Source: Nitrososphaerales archaeon (GTDB taxonomy: Archaea > Thermoproteota > Nitrososphaeria > Nitrososphaerales > CADDZS01). Taken from it: DNA of 64,000 nt. Within the stretch, counting starts at the first letter, position 1. Each line of letters begins with the position of its first letter. The notes below the pieces were generated by a model. The model was not told the DNA's origin and searched no databases. It saw nothing but the letters and a program-made list of their open reading frames with translations. The position numbers and the translations under genes were made by a program. The stretch lies in contig JASHNZ010000012.1 of assembly GCA_030041355.1 (NCBI GenBank), forward strand, positions 1-64,000, given 5' to 3'. Positions 26,734 to 36,264 of this stretch are shown here, in pieces.

Positions 26734-27090
26734 ATGAATTTGGAAACACTTGAGTCAATTTCAAGAAAAGCTCCATCGTTAGATCCAAATGCGATCGTAT
26801 CATGTTCTACACTCCAGGCGCCTTATTTCGAGTCCAAGAGCGGAGAGAGGTTTAGAGCGTACGGGAAAGATCTTCTTATGCTAGCTTCAAGTAGAATGGT
26901 AGCAAGCATACTAATTGTTGGTGAGAAGGAATTTAGGCGAAAAGACCTAAAAGTTCTTGCAAATAGTGACTTTCTGGATCAGAGATCTACATTTCTATTT
27001 CTTTCCCAGTTCGGCCGTCGATCCAGACGTATCTCTTTCTTTCATTCAAGGACAGTTCTGCCAAGTAAACCGGATAGTATATCTGCTTGA
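26734..27090 (+). CDS. Doubtful 118-residue open frame
   Basis: An ATG-initiated frame divergent from the regulator. The first 80 residues (LLMLASSRMVASILIVGE helix-strand, KVLANSDFL) look like a small alpha/beta domain. The last 35 residues run opposite to the 3' end of the HerA-type gene over 104 nt and are likely non-native. It could be a genuine small protein, or a 5' fragment truncated by a frameshift. No family recognised. Confidence 0.35.
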   Translation: MNLETLESISRKAPSLDPNAIVSCSTLQAPYFESKSGERFRAYGKDLLMLASSRMVASILIVGEKEFRRKDLKVLANSDFLDQRSTFLFLSQFGRRSRRISFFHSRTVLPSKPDSISA

Positions 27091-28861
27091 AACTTTCGAC
27101 GTCCGCATCATTCCAGAGTCCTTTTACAACCTCTCTTACCTGGTCCTCATTTATCTTCAGTTTTGCAAGCTTGAACCCATCCGTTGGGTTCAGCTCATTC
27201 AGTTTCAAAAGTGGTTCTACACCTAAATCGATTCTTGGGATGTCTACAAGTCTCCTGTACATGTTGTTTCTCCCACGTCTCGTGGAACGAACCAGCCTCT
27301 TCGATTCTAGTCCTTTCAAGAGTCTTCTAGTTTCATCCTCAGTTCCTTTGGCCGCACTTGCAATTTCGATTACGGTCAGATCCCGATCGGGTTGAAGGAC
27401 TTTCAGAATTGTAACTTGCCCCTCTTGTAAGCCAAGTAATCGCTCAATGCCGCTTCTGAACATGAGTCGATCTGCTGATTCAACGAGCTTCCCACTCACT
27501 CCATCTACAAAGAAGTATTTTGTTTCGAATTTTTTCTTCAAAACGCCTGCCCTAATTCGAACGCCCACCTCAACCAAAGGCCTGAATGCGAGACCCACTT
27601 GCATGACGTTTTCTCTTTGACCGAAGAGTTTATAGCTTCTTTCCAGTTTGACTAGCTTGGGAACTGTTTCGGACTCAATCATTGGTGCCAGCCCGAGGAT
27701 TCTGTCTGTCTTTCGATCTCCACTGATCCAATCGAACTCATTCATGGCGTCTGTCGCATCGGAGCGTTGTTTCTCCCCACCTTCCTCCCCAAGTTTAGAA
27801 ATTTCTTGAGCTGTTGTGACTGGCTCTATCTGATACTTTTTCCCAGGTGCTGGTATAATCTCCGCGGAGATCGGTGGTTTCACTTCACTGCCTTTATCTT
27901 CGGTCTCAAAATCGGTTGTCTGCTCTAGTTGAACACCGAGAGAAGATGGGGTGCCGCTCTGGATCAAAGCCAGAATTTTTCCAACAGGTGGCTGCACTGC
28001 GGTCAGATTCAATTGAGGCGTTATTCCGCCGTGGCGCGTCTCCCTCGTACGTATCTTGACCTTTTCTGGCTCTGTGGCGAGTCCCCCAAGCGCAAAGAAT
28101 TCACCAGATTTTAGGGCTGTCAATTGATTCAAAATGCTGCGATCGGAAAAGAACTGAGCCACTGAATTGAGATCATTCCTAATGACTAGCTTTCCAATTA
28201 ACTGATTCGAGCACTGACTCAGTATATTCTTGTCAACAAGCGACGGTCTCTGAGTACATAACATGAGTCCCAGGCCTCGCTTTCTTCCCCTTCTTGCAAT
28301 CTCATCAAAGATCGGCAGTCTTTCTCCTCCCGTTTGAGGGGAGAACCGATCAGCCTCCTCCAAAATTACGAGATAGGGGGTTCTCCTTTCCGAGATCTCT
28401 TTGTAAAGTGCAATTAGAAACTGGCTGACCTTCTCTTTAGGGCGACTAGCTTCTGAAACATCAAGGATAATTGGCGGGCAATCAGGCGCGTATCCAGCGA
28501 GTAGGTTAAGCTCAACGTTTTTGCTCCACCTTAGGTCGCTTTTCTCGTCTTCGCCGACCCAGATTGCTTCGTATTTCTCCTTTAGTCCAGAATACTCGCC
28601 TTCGATGTCTATTATTACGAAGGGGATTTTGTTCTTGCACAATTCTTCACAAATGACTCCCACCGTGTAGCTTTTTCCACTACCACTGCTTCCGATAACG
28701 CAAGTTCTCCCGGTTGCAATAATATCCGCGTTAGTGGAGAATGGCTCTCCTTCCTCGTTTTCATCTAGGAAGGAGGACGAGTAGACATCGATTCCTTTTG
28801 AAAGAATCGCGCCAAGGTTCAGCTTTGGCACGACAGGTGGAGGGACAGAAAGGGTCGACAT
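26987..28861 (-). CDS. HerA-type hexameric ATPase
   Basis: A 624-residue HerA/FtsK-superfamily ATPase (DUF87). Walker A GSSGSGKS is at residues 57-64, with IIDIEGEYSG just after, Walker B YLVILEEADRFSP near 163-175, and the sensor region RGRKRGLGLMLCTQRPS. The C-terminal half holds a winged helix (TVIEIASAAKGTEDETRRLL, about 490-540) and duplicated strand units ending FVDGVSGKLVE and VWIDGRTGKEIE. True HerA works with NurA nuclease in end resection, but no nurA is in the window. A TATA-like TAATATAT at 28888-28895 lies upstream. DNA translocation is likely. Confidence 0.85.
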   Translation of the reverse strand: MSTLSVPPPVVPKLNLGAILSKGIDVYSSSFLDENEEGEPFSTNADIIATGRTCVIGSSGSGKSYTVGVICEELCKNKIPFVIIDIEGEYSGLKEKYEAIWVGEDEKSDLRWSKNVELNLLAGYAPDCPPIILDVSEASRPKEKVSQFLIALYKEISERRTPYLVILEEADRFSPQTGGERLPIFDEIARRGRKRGLGLMLCTQRPSLVDKNILSQCSNQLIGKLVIRNDLNSVAQFFSDRSILNQLTALKSGEFFALGGLATEPEKVKIRTRETRHGGITPQLNLTAVQPPVGKILALIQSGTPSSLGVQLEQTTDFETEDKGSEVKPPISAEIIPAPGKKYQIEPVTTAQEISKLGEEGGEKQRSDATDAMNEFDWISGDRKTDRILGLAPMIESETVPKLVKLERSYKLFGQRENVMQVGLAFRPLVEVGVRIRAGVLKKKFETKYFFVDGVSGKLVESADRLMFRSGIERLLGLQEGQVTILKVLQPDRDLTVIEIASAAKGTEDETRRLLKGLESKRLVRSTRRGRNNMYRRLVDIPRIDLGVEPLLKLNELNPTDGFKLAKLKINEDQVREVVKGLWNDADVESFKQIYYPVYLAELSLNERKRYVWIDGRTGKEIEM

Positions 28862-28900
28862 TCGCGCATCTTCGCCATGAAGAGATGATATATTATGAAC

Positions 28901-30109
28901 TTATCCAATATATTGCTCATAAGCTCGGGGTTTCGCAGGAGTGGAGGCTTCGAGACGAGAACAAGCTTCCTCAAGCGTTTCAGTTTTCTTTGAGAACGTG
29001 AATCTGATCCTTCTTTCGCCGCTCGAAGAATTTGTTCCGTAAAATGAAGACCCTGGGACGCCTGCAACACCGTGTTTCCTTACAAGATTTGTGGCGAACT
29101 TTACGTCATCGGAATGGGAGTCAAGTCTAGAATAATCACACCAAATATAGTAAGCTCCTTCTGGTTTTACGCAGCGAAAGCCTATTCTCTCGAGAGAGTG
29201 AAGAAGCAGATCTCGCTTTCTCTGATATTCTTGCCTTAAATTTGAATAATACGACTCAGGAAGGGCAAGAGCTTGAGCGCACGCAATCTGCAAAGGGTGG
29301 GGGGCGCCGACCGTTAGAAAGTCGTGGATTTTCTTTATGGCATTCGAAAGGTTCTCTTCAGCGAGAGTGTAGCCTACCCTCCAGCCGGTAACGCTATAGG
29401 TTTTTGAAAAGCCAGAAATCGTCACGGTTCTGTTTCGCATTGAGGGCAAGCTTCCGATGCTTATGTGTTCGTGCCCGTCGTAAAGTATGTGTTCATAGAT
29501 TTCATCGGTGAAACAAAATGCATCATAGTCATGGCAAAGGTCGGCTAGGAATTTCAATTCTCGCCTCGTGAAAACCTTGCCCGTTGGATTGTTGGGGGTG
29601 TTCAGAACTAGGCCTCGTGTCTTTGCATTGAACGCTCTCTTGAGTTTCTCCTCATCCAGCGAAAAGCCCTCTTCTTCTTTTAGCTCTAAATATCTTGGTT
29701 TAGCGCCAGAGATAATCGCATCGGGAGCGTAATTTTCATAGTGAGGACTAAGAATTATAATTTCCTCTCCAGGATCGAGCAGAGCAAGTTGTGAAGCTAC
29801 CATGGCTTCTGTCGTTCCGCATGTAACCACGATATTTTTCTCCGGGTCCGCATCGATATGATTGTATTTTTTCACCTTTGTTGCAATTGCCTCACGCAGC
29901 ACTGGAGAACCCCACGTGACGGAATACTGGTTGTGATTTTCATAGATCGCTCTTGAGGCAGCTTGCTTCAGTTCTTCAGGGCAGGGAAAATCGGGAAACC
30001 CTTGCGCTAAATTTATCGCACCACATTTTGATGCAAGACGAGTCATCCCTCTAATTACAGATTCTGTAAATGAGTCTGCTTTTCTTGAGACTTTCAGTTG
30101 GGATCTCAT
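28901..30109 (-). CDS. Class I/II aminotransferase (fold-type I PLP enzyme)
   Basis: A 402-residue PLP-dependent aminotransferase. Visible signatures: INLAQGFPDFPCPEELK, NQYSVTWGSPVLREAIA, the cofactor-binding TPNNPTGKVFTRRE, and the Schiff-base lysine in TISGFSKTYSVTGWRVGYT (near residue 236). The QGFPDF start is typical of the aspartate/kynurenine/glutamine-transaminase branch. Substrate is not decided by sequence. It lies 40 nt upstream of the HerA-type gene on the same strand, and 54 nt downstream of the arginine decarboxylase gene. Confidence 0.88.
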   Translation of the reverse strand: MRSQLKVSRKADSFTESVIRGMTRLASKCGAINLAQGFPDFPCPEELKQAASRAIYENHNQYSVTWGSPVLREAIATKVKKYNHIDADPEKNIVVTCGTTEAMVASQLALLDPGEEIIILSPHYENYAPDAIISGAKPRYLELKEEEGFSLDEEKLKRAFNAKTRGLVLNTPNNPTGKVFTRRELKFLADLCHDYDAFCFTDEIYEHILYDGHEHISIGSLPSMRNRTVTISGFSKTYSVTGWRVGYTLAEENLSNAIKKIHDFLTVGAPHPLQIACAQALALPESYYSNLRQEYQRKRDLLLHSLERIGFRCVKPEGAYYIWCDYSRLDSHSDDVKFATNLVRKHGVAGVPGSSFYGTNSSSGERRIRFTFSKKTETLEEACSRLEASTPAKPRAYEQYIG

Positions 30110-30163
30110 TTTCTAACATAGAGAACTCTAACTAATATAGAGAGTGCTCTTGGCGGGCGAGAC

Positions 30164-30715
30164 CTAAGTCAAAAGTACTGCAGCAGCAACAACCGTAGTC
30201 CAAAGCCCATTCTTGTCGCCTTCGGCAGACTGAGTAATGTGAGTGGTTTTTACAATCTTTCCCGAAATTTTCCATAATTGTTTTTTCTCATCATAGCTTT
30301 GGTCGGGATTGAATGGGATTCCAAGAGTAGAGGCGAGCATTGACGCTGCGAGATCTTCAGCGTAATCTCCTGCCTTTTCATCCGTTTCTCCATAATCTTC
30401 GTGTTCGGAAAGATAACCATAGGTATCGCGGTCCTGAGGGATTGCAAGACCAATCGAAGCCGCGATTAGCCTATTTGGTTCGTTTGTGGCGATTCTACTT
30501 AGAACGAGAAAAAGGATTTGACCAGGAGAAAGCTCTGCAACGCCATCTTTCTTTGTGATCAGTTTGCACCTAGGAGGGAATATACTAGACACAGGTACGA
30601 GATTATAAGCTTCAACTCCCGCGTCTCTCAGGGCAAGTTCGAAACTAGCCAGTCGTTCCTTGTGTTTTCCCACACCTTTTGTAAGAAAAATTTTCTTCGG
30701 GATGAGTGTCGGCAT
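30164..30715 (-). CDS. pdaD: Pyruvoyl-dependent arginine decarboxylase
   Basis: A 183-residue PvlArgDC, making agmatine from arginine for polyamine and tRNA (agmatidine) synthesis in archaea. The self-cleavage site is the Ser43-Ser44 pair in [15 protein letters not shown]; cleavage turns the second Ser into the pyruvoyl group. The N-terminal [20 protein letters not shown] is a strong family signature. Length matches the roughly 165-residue homologues plus a short C-terminal extension. It may share a transcript with the aminotransferase. Confidence 0.9.
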   Translation of the reverse strand: MPTLIPKKIFLTKGVGKHKERLASFELALRDAGVEAYNLVPVSSIFPPRCKLITKKDGVAELSPGQILFLVLSRIATNEPNRLIAASIGLAIPQDRDTYGYLSEHEDYGETDEKAGDYAEDLAASMLASTLGIPFNPDQSYDEKKQLWKISGKIVKTTHITQSAEGDKNGLWTTVVAAAVLLT

Positions 30716-30879
30716 TTGCTCTTGAGTAAGAATCTTTTCAGGTATCTTTTTAGTATTTTTGTCCGGACGGACAATTTCTTCTAGCCACGATCCTAACGAA
30801 TAAGCTTCTCTTTCGATCTAAAGCTCCTGACAGATAAGATGTTTTCATTTCTTTTTTTGAATATGAGGGATAAAATTAA

Positions 30880-32244
30880 GTGCTTTCTCTTCCAAAACCG
30901 AAGACTTGCGAATCCCAGGCTTCAAAAATGCAAAACGGGCAATCTTTTTTCAGGCTGTCAGGCACTGTTGAAGAATTTTCGCTCGAAAACGGTTTGAAAA
31001 TCTTAATCAAGACTATTCCTTCATCGAGCACCGTCAGTGTTTGGATGTTTTACAGGGTGGGGTCGAGAAATGAGGCCCCTGGTATTACTGGTTCCTCGCA
31101 TTGGTGTGAGCATATGCTATTCAAAGGAGGAGGGAAGCTGGCGAAGGGCGATGTCTTCAGACTAGTCTCAAACGAAGGCGGAAGAAATAACGCCTTTACA
31201 GATCATGATCTTACCTGCTATTTCGAAACTCTTCCCAAAGACAAATTCGAACTCGGCCTGTTTATTGAATCCGAACGAATGGCTCATTCAGCTTTTGAAC
31301 CATCGGAAGTTGAAAGTGAAAGACAAGTGATAATCTCCGAAAGAGAAGGCGCTGAAAACTATCCGGGATACCAGGTACGAGAGGAATTATTTGCCTCCGC
31401 CTTCCGTACTCATCCGTACAGGTGGCCGGTCGTAGGATGGAAAATTGATCTGAAGTCGATGACAAGAGATGATCTCTTTACCCACTATCGGCAATACTAC
31501 CAACCTGCTAACGCGATACTGGTACTCACGGGAAACATTGCTAGCAGAGACGCGATGTCAAAAATCACAGAATATTTCTCTCGTATTCGCGAAGAGGAAC
31601 ATCCTAAGAAAAATGCGTTGACGGATGAACCAGTGCAAACTGGAGAGAGAACAAGTAAAATCGCATGGCCCGGAACTTTGAATTATCTTGGGGCCGCCTT
31701 CAGGATTCCTAAATCGTTGCACGAAGACACCCCGTCCCTGATAGTCTTATCCGCAATTCTTGGGGGATGGAAGGGTCTGATTGGATATACGAGTGATAGA
31801 TTTATTCCAAGAAGCAATAGATTGTACTCAGCACTTGTGGAACATAAAATAGCAAGTGAAGTGAATACGAACTTTCCCATCAGCCTAGATTCCAACCTGC
31901 TTTACTTTGTTCTTACGATAATGCCTAATTCAACCATTGACAATGCTAAGAGTGCTCTCTTGTCCGAGTTTGCAAGGATTAATGATTCCGCACCGACGGT
32001 GGAAGAAGTCAGAGTAGCTTTGAATCAGATCAAAGCCTGGTATGCCTACGAAAATGATGGCACCACCTTGCAAGCACTAACGCTCGGTATGATGGAGCTA
32101 ATTCAAGACAAATCGCTTTCAGATAATCTCATCGAACAATGCCTCAAAGTCTCGCCTGAAGATGTGCAAAGAGTCGCAAAGAAATATCTTCCGGAGAGGA
32201 ACCGCACCCTTTGTGTCTATGAGGCCACTTCTGGAAATTCGTAA
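30880..32244 (+). CDS. M16 zinc peptidase, catalytic subunit
   Basis: A 454-residue M16-family (pitrilysin/MPP-like) metallopeptidase. The inverted zinc motif is H74-W-C-E77-H78, and the third ligand lies in ERQVIISEREGAEN (near Glu154). N-terminal LENGLKILIKT and VSVWMFYRVGSRNEA are family signatures. The start is GTG 30880; an ATG at codon 17 is an alternative. The paired gene 18 nt downstream encodes an M16 protein without the zinc site. The two together resemble the heterodimeric M16B clade that digests short peptides. No signal peptide, so cytoplasmic. Confidence 0.9.
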   Translation: MLSLPKPKTCESQASKMQNGQSFFRLSGTVEEFSLENGLKILIKTIPSSSTVSVWMFYRVGSRNEAPGITGSSHWCEHMLFKGGGKLAKGDVFRLVSNEGGRNNAFTDHDLTCYFETLPKDKFELGLFIESERMAHSAFEPSEVESERQVIISEREGAENYPGYQVREELFASAFRTHPYRWPVVGWKIDLKSMTRDDLFTHYRQYYQPANAILVLTGNIASRDAMSKITEYFSRIREEEHPKKNALTDEPVQTGERTSKIAWPGTLNYLGAAFRIPKSLHEDTPSLIVLSAILGGWKGLIGYTSDRFIPRSNRLYSALVEHKIASEVNTNFPISLDSNLLYFVLTIMPNSTIDNAKSALLSEFARINDSAPTVEEVRVALNQIKAWYAYENDGTTLQALTLGMMELIQDKSLSDNLIEQCLKVSPEDVQRVAKKYLPERNRTLCVYEATSGNS

Positions 32245-32262
32245 AGAGTTTAGGCGGTTCGG

Positions 32263-33591
32263 ATGCCTTTCCCAGCCATTGAAATAAAATCCCAGACTTT
32301 AGACAATGGGCTTGTCTTCTCGGGAAATGAGTCAATGGAGACTGACTCTATTGCCCTAACTGGAAGTATAAAGGCTGGGGCTATATATGATAAACTAGGA
32401 AAGTTTGGTACAGCTGAGTTTGTCTCGAGGCTTTTGACACGAGGTACCAGATCAAATGTGACTTCTCCGGCCTTGTCCGAGAGAATCGAAGCGATGGGTG
32501 CGACGGTGCAGTTTACAAATGAAGACGAAAGAGTGAGGTTCAGAGCGAGATGTCATAGCAGTAACATTCGCGAAATGATTAAGATTCTCGCAGAGTGCCT
32601 AATGACTCCATTGTTTTCGCCGGATCAGGTAGAGCTTACCAAGGCGGAAATTATTTCGAATATTGAAGAAGAACGAGATGACACAAGAACGATCGCTCAT
32701 AGACAACTTATGTCGCTTGTTTATGGAGAGGGCAAACCATTTGGAAGAAATTCAATGGGAGAAGTGAAAGATATCAAGACAATTTCCCGCGAAGATATCC
32801 TAAATTTTTACAATGAGAACTATGCGCCTAATACAACACTGATTGTAGCAACAGGACGTTTTGTGTTTTCAGATCTGCTTTCCCAAATAGATAGGGAACT
32901 TGGAAATTGGAATGCGAAATCGAAAGCAAATCCAGTAGTTTCACCCGAGAATATCAGCTCCTATGGTATCGCCGGTGTTCCAAAGATCATCTCTATGAAT
33001 TACAAAAACCAGGTTGATATCGCCATAGGCATGCGTGGTGTTGCCAGAAAATCCGATCAATATTATGCACTCTCGCTTGGAAATTTATTGCTTGGGCAGA
33101 TTGGTTTGTATGGCCGTCTCGGAAAGAACGTTCGCGAAGAAAAAGGCGTCGCCTACTATTCATTTAGCTCGCTTGTGGCAAGAAGCTTTTCCGGTCACAT
33201 TGCGATTTACGCTGGTGTGAACCCGAAGAATACAAACACAGCAATTGAGGGAATAGCGGAAGAGCTCTCCCGGATTCAATTTGAAGAAATAGCTGAGGAA
33301 GAGATGACGACAGGGAAGCGTAACTCACTTGGTTCGCTTTCTATTTCTCTTGACACTTCATTTGAGCGCGTTGGCATTGTCCATGAAATAGAATACTATG
33401 ATCTTGGCGGCTCGAAATATTTCGAAGAATTTGAAAACCGAATTACTTCCGTCACATCCGGTCAGGTCTTGAAAGCCTTTGCTGAATTTGCAAGTCCGTC
33501 TCACATGTCAATGGCCCTCGCAGGACCTGTTCAAAACGATAAACAAATACGGACGCCGGGTGAGCTATTAGGGAAAGCTGCTTTGAGTTGA
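32263..33591 (+). CDS. M16 peptidase homologue lacking the zinc motif
   Basis: A 442-residue M16-fold protein. At the position of HxxEH it reads FGTAEFVSRLLTRGT, with no histidine pair. The C-terminal half retains LGRLGKNVREEKGVAYYSFS, close to the R/Y substrate-binding motif of the second M16 half. It is therefore probably the non-catalytic partner that completes the chamber with the upstream subunit, as in alpha/beta M16B pairs. It starts 18 nt after the first subunit. Confidence 0.88.
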   Translation: MPFPAIEIKSQTLDNGLVFSGNESMETDSIALTGSIKAGAIYDKLGKFGTAEFVSRLLTRGTRSNVTSPALSERIEAMGATVQFTNEDERVRFRARCHSSNIREMIKILAECLMTPLFSPDQVELTKAEIISNIEEERDDTRTIAHRQLMSLVYGEGKPFGRNSMGEVKDIKTISREDILNFYNENYAPNTTLIVATGRFVFSDLLSQIDRELGNWNAKSKANPVVSPENISSYGIAGVPKIISMNYKNQVDIAIGMRGVARKSDQYYALSLGNLLLGQIGLYGRLGKNVREEKGVAYYSFSSLVARSFSGHIAIYAGVNPKNTNTAIEGIAEELSRIQFEEIAEEEMTTGKRNSLGSLSISLDTSFERVGIVHEIEYYDLGGSKYFEEFENRITSVTSGQVLKAFAEFASPSHMSMALAGPVQNDKQIRTPGELLGKAALS

Positions 33592-33672
33592 CCTATCACT
33601 GAGCTAAAAAGAACACTCCAACAATCATCTAGTGCTCCAAATCCTCAGGATCAACATGCGGGTGCAAATCTA

Positions 33673-34161
33673 TCAAGTTTTCGAAGACCAGTACGTGTCG
33701 TGGCTCTGGAACCCTTTCAGCCACTTATTGTAGTCCTTCAAAATTCGGTGATGGTCAAAGGCCATAACGTTTTTCATTTTCAATAATTTATTCAATTTCA
33801 GCCACTTCGCGGACCCCGCATCATCGCCGGCTTTCACTTTCCCGCCTGTATAGTCACCAACGAACACAATTGTCACTCTCTGACCCCTGGGGTCTCGTTT
33901 TGGGTCACTGTATACTCCCAGTATCGTGACTAACCTAGCTTTCACATTACATTCTTCTCGAAGTTCGCGTAGCACCGCTTGTTCGACCTTCTCCCCATAG
34001 TCAACATGACCACCAGGAAGAGAGTACCTTCCCTTGAAAGGATCACGCCTTCTCCTTTCTATCAAAAGCTCTCTGGAATCTCCTGATTTGCGCACAACAA
34101 TGTCAGCAGTTGGTACCGGGGCCGTATGCTGTGTATTCTCTCTCTTCTGAAGAGTGTACAT
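33673..34161 (-). CDS. Nudix hydrolase
   Basis: A 162-residue Nudix protein. The Nudix box reads GGHVDYGEKVEQAVLRELRE followed by EC; the full G-x5-E-x7-REUxEE pattern is intact (about residues 50-73), so it should bind divalent metal and hydrolyse a nucleoside diphosphate linked to another moiety. The upstream PFKGRYSLPG is typical of the MutT/ADP-ribose pyrophosphatase group. It is convergent with the M16 pair. Exact substrate unknown. Confidence 0.85.
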   Translation of the reverse strand: MYTLQKRENTQHTAPVPTADIVVRKSGDSRELLIERRRRDPFKGRYSLPGGHVDYGEKVEQAVLRELREECNVKARLVTILGVYSDPKRDPRGQRVTIVFVGDYTGGKVKAGDDAGSAKWLKLNKLLKMKNVMAFDHHRILKDYNKWLKGFQSHDTYWSSKT

Positions 34162-34238
34162 GACTCATGATTAGAGGAGGTGAGTATTAATCTAATTCTT
34201 ATGTTGGACAAAAGGAAGAAACGGGGAGCGATTGCTTC

Positions 34239-34670
34239 TCAGTTCGCTTGATAGCTGAAGAATTCAAGCGGATAGGAAACAAGCGAGTTCTCGTCTGCGG
34301 ACTGTGATCCGGATTTTTTTGAAAAAGCCAAGGCGTACAGAGCTGCGATCTTCTGCTCAAACGTACCCCTGATATTCAAAGGAGAAATTCCAAGACTAAT
34401 GCACATGGACTCGATTATTTTATCCTCAAGTACGGAAGACCCCGATAGGAAAATTTTCTGAAGTGCCTCTGCGAACCTCAACGGATTCTTCAACACTGCA
34501 GAGGGACTCATGCCTTCAATTTTGCCGATATGATAGAGCACTGCAGTTTGAACACTCTCTCCCAAGTCCGCCAAAGTCTTCATTGCGGCGTCATCAAAGA
34601 CCTTGAGGAATTGTCTGTCTTTAATTCTTATTTCGGTTGATATGGAATAACACCTCTTGGCTTGCACCAT
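34239..34670 (-). CDS. Uncharacterised 143-residue helical protein
   Basis: A soluble helical protein that I do not recognise. A central run DAAMKTLADLGESVQTAVLYHIGK and AEALQKIFLSGSSVLEDKII suggest a helical bundle. A TTG at 34676 is an alternative start. It lies 130 nt downstream of the KaiC-like ATPase on the same strand and may belong to that gene group as a small partner. No metal or nucleotide motifs are visible. Confidence 0.55.
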   Translation of the reverse strand: MVQAKRCYSISTEIRIKDRQFLKVFDDAAMKTLADLGESVQTAVLYHIGKIEGMSPSAVLKNPLRFAEALQKIFLSGSSVLEDKIIESMCISLGISPLNIRGTFEQKIAALYALAFSKKSGSQSADENSLVSYPLEFFSYQAN

Positions 34671-34806
34671 GAACAAACGCCCAGAAATTGGAAGGTGAAC
34701 AACCCATCAGTTGCTCCAGTTCGTTTTCATTCTACGGACGCGAGATTCATGCAGAGTCGCATAAACAGAACTTATGTTACTGTTGGCCAGTTATATCGGT
34801 GACATT

Positions 34807-35526
34807 TTAGCTGAACAATTTCGGAAGTCTTTGCGATGGGTATGCCACCAGTCCTGCATCTCCAATAGCTGCAGGAAAGACACCTTCCTTGTGAGATGAT
34901 CCTCGCAGCTTTCTGACTTCTATTCCCCTGAATCGCATTCCTCCAATTCTCGAGTAATACAGAACCACGACGCCGTCAGAGATGAATTCTTCCACCCCAA
35001 ACCTGCTCAAAGCTTGACTGTCTTCCGGGATCTCGGTGACAAAAATTACCGTAGAATCTAATTGTTTCAATAAACTCGAAAACCTGATAAGGTCCTGCCG
35101 AAGTTGCATGGGATTCTCTGTTTGCGCGCCAAAAATAGTGATGGGATCTATCACTATTCTCTTAGCCCCGATTAGCTTCCAACGTTTTGAGATTTCCAAG
35201 AACATATCAGCCGGGTCGATTTTTCGAAGCTGCCCGCTCACCGCAGGCGCAATGTCGACAAGAGCAATTTGCGACTTCTTCTCGAGAGTTTCGATATCCC
35301 AACCATAACTTGAAGCATTTTTCATTATTGAATGTAGAGATTCCTCAAGCGTGACGTAAATGCCTGGCTCATCGTAGACCTTGGCTCCTTTGTATACAAA
35401 TTGCATCCCAAAAGTGCTCTTTCCTGTTCCTGCTCTTCCAGTCACGAGTATGGTGTGTCCTCTTGGAAAGCCTCCGACGACCATCTCATCAAATCCTTCT
35501 ATTCCAGTTCTAACACGACTCAGCAT
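34807..35526 (-). CDS. KaiC-like single-domain ATPase
   Basis: A 239-residue KaiC-family ATPase with one RecA-like domain. N-terminal GIEGFDEMVVGGFPRGH, Walker A GRAGTGKS (residues 30-37), the VTLEES motif after strand 2 (catalytic Glu pair region) and the IVIDPITIFG Walker B strand are intact. A final YPSQRLPKLF tail is short. A TTG at 35541 is an alternative start, but ATG 35526 follows AGAGGGAG directly. Archaeal KaiC-like proteins act as signalling or regulatory ATPases rather than in a clock. It closes a three-gene minus-strand run with the P-loop protein and the TPR protein. Confidence 0.85.
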   Translation of the reverse strand: MLSRVRTGIEGFDEMVVGGFPRGHTILVTGRAGTGKSTFGMQFVYKGAKVYDEPGIYVTLEESLHSIMKNASSYGWDIETLEKKSQIALVDIAPAVSGQLRKIDPADMFLEISKRWKLIGAKRIVIDPITIFGAQTENPMQLRQDLIRFSSLLKQLDSTVIFVTEIPEDSQALSRFGVEEFISDGVVVLYYSRIGGMRFRGIEVRKLRGSSHKEGVFPAAIGDAGLVAYPSQRLPKLFS

Positions 35527-35554
35527 TTTTCTCCCTCTCAACTCTCATTGTAAC

Positions 35555-36256
35555 TCAAATCGAAATGTCGAGTCCCAAGTTTGTAATTTCGTAGTTCTTC
35601 CAAGTCTCATCATGGGCTCTTCCGTGCATGGTCTCCACTCTAAATTGTCGTACCCTTCTTTCATTCTCTTCTTTGACTCTAAACCTTATTGTCCCTGAAC
35701 TTGAGAAAATGAGAGAATTGAGAAGCTTCTCTTCATGGACTTCTTCTGAGACGGTAGCAAACCCCTTAACTTTCGCATTTTCCATCCGGGAATTCAGACA
35801 AGAGACAAAGTCTATCACCACCTTCGGATCACAAGCAAGAAGCAATCTTGAGACTGAATCCAACACTATGTGAAAGTTCTCTTCCACTCTCATTCCTCCG
35901 TCTGGGCCTCGTAGCTGCTCTGTTATCACGATCAGCATACTAGTTGGATCCAGGCCCAACATTCCCTGGCCAATATTTTCTGAAAAACCGAGTCTTGCAG
36001 GGCTTACTGAATCATAGATCATGAACTTGTTTTGGTCTTCAAAATGAGTGATGTCCCATCCGAACGCTTTCATTCCTTCTCTGAGGGTCGAAGGTAGCTC
36101 TTCAGTCGTAATCCAAAGAACCTTGCCCCCCGACTGTAAGATTTCATAAACATATTGCTGTGAGAAAATCGTCTTTCCACAACCATGGGCCCCAGAGAGT
36201 ATCGTGAGCCCATTTGAAAGTGCTCTCTTGCCAGTGAGCTCGTGGATTGCTTTCAC
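35555..36256 (-). CDS. Second KaiC/RadA-like P-loop ATPase
   Basis: A 233-residue RecA-fold protein. Walker A is SGAHGCGKT (residues 21-29), and the LWITTEELPSTLREG segment takes the place of the KaiC LEES motif. Walker B strand FHIVLDSVSRLLLA fits. The C-terminus (RFRVKEENERRVRQFRVETM) is more charged than KaiC and resembles a GvpD/KaiC-like regulator. It begins at GTG 36256, 8 nt after the TPR gene, and ends 28 nt before the next gene's ATG, so the three are co-transcribed. Likely heteromeric partner of the neighbouring KaiC-like proteins (inference). Confidence 0.75.
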   Translation of the reverse strand: MKAIHELTGKRALSNGLTILSGAHGCGKTIFSQQYVYEILQSGGKVLWITTEELPSTLREGMKAFGWDITHFEDQNKFMIYDSVSPARLGFSENIGQGMLGLDPTSMLIVITEQLRGPDGGMRVEENFHIVLDSVSRLLLACDPKVVIDFVSCLNSRMENAKVKGFATVSEEVHEEKLLNSLIFSSSGTIRFRVKEENERRVRQFRVETMHGRAHDETWKNYEITNLGLDISI

Positions 36257-36264
36257 GGCACTCT

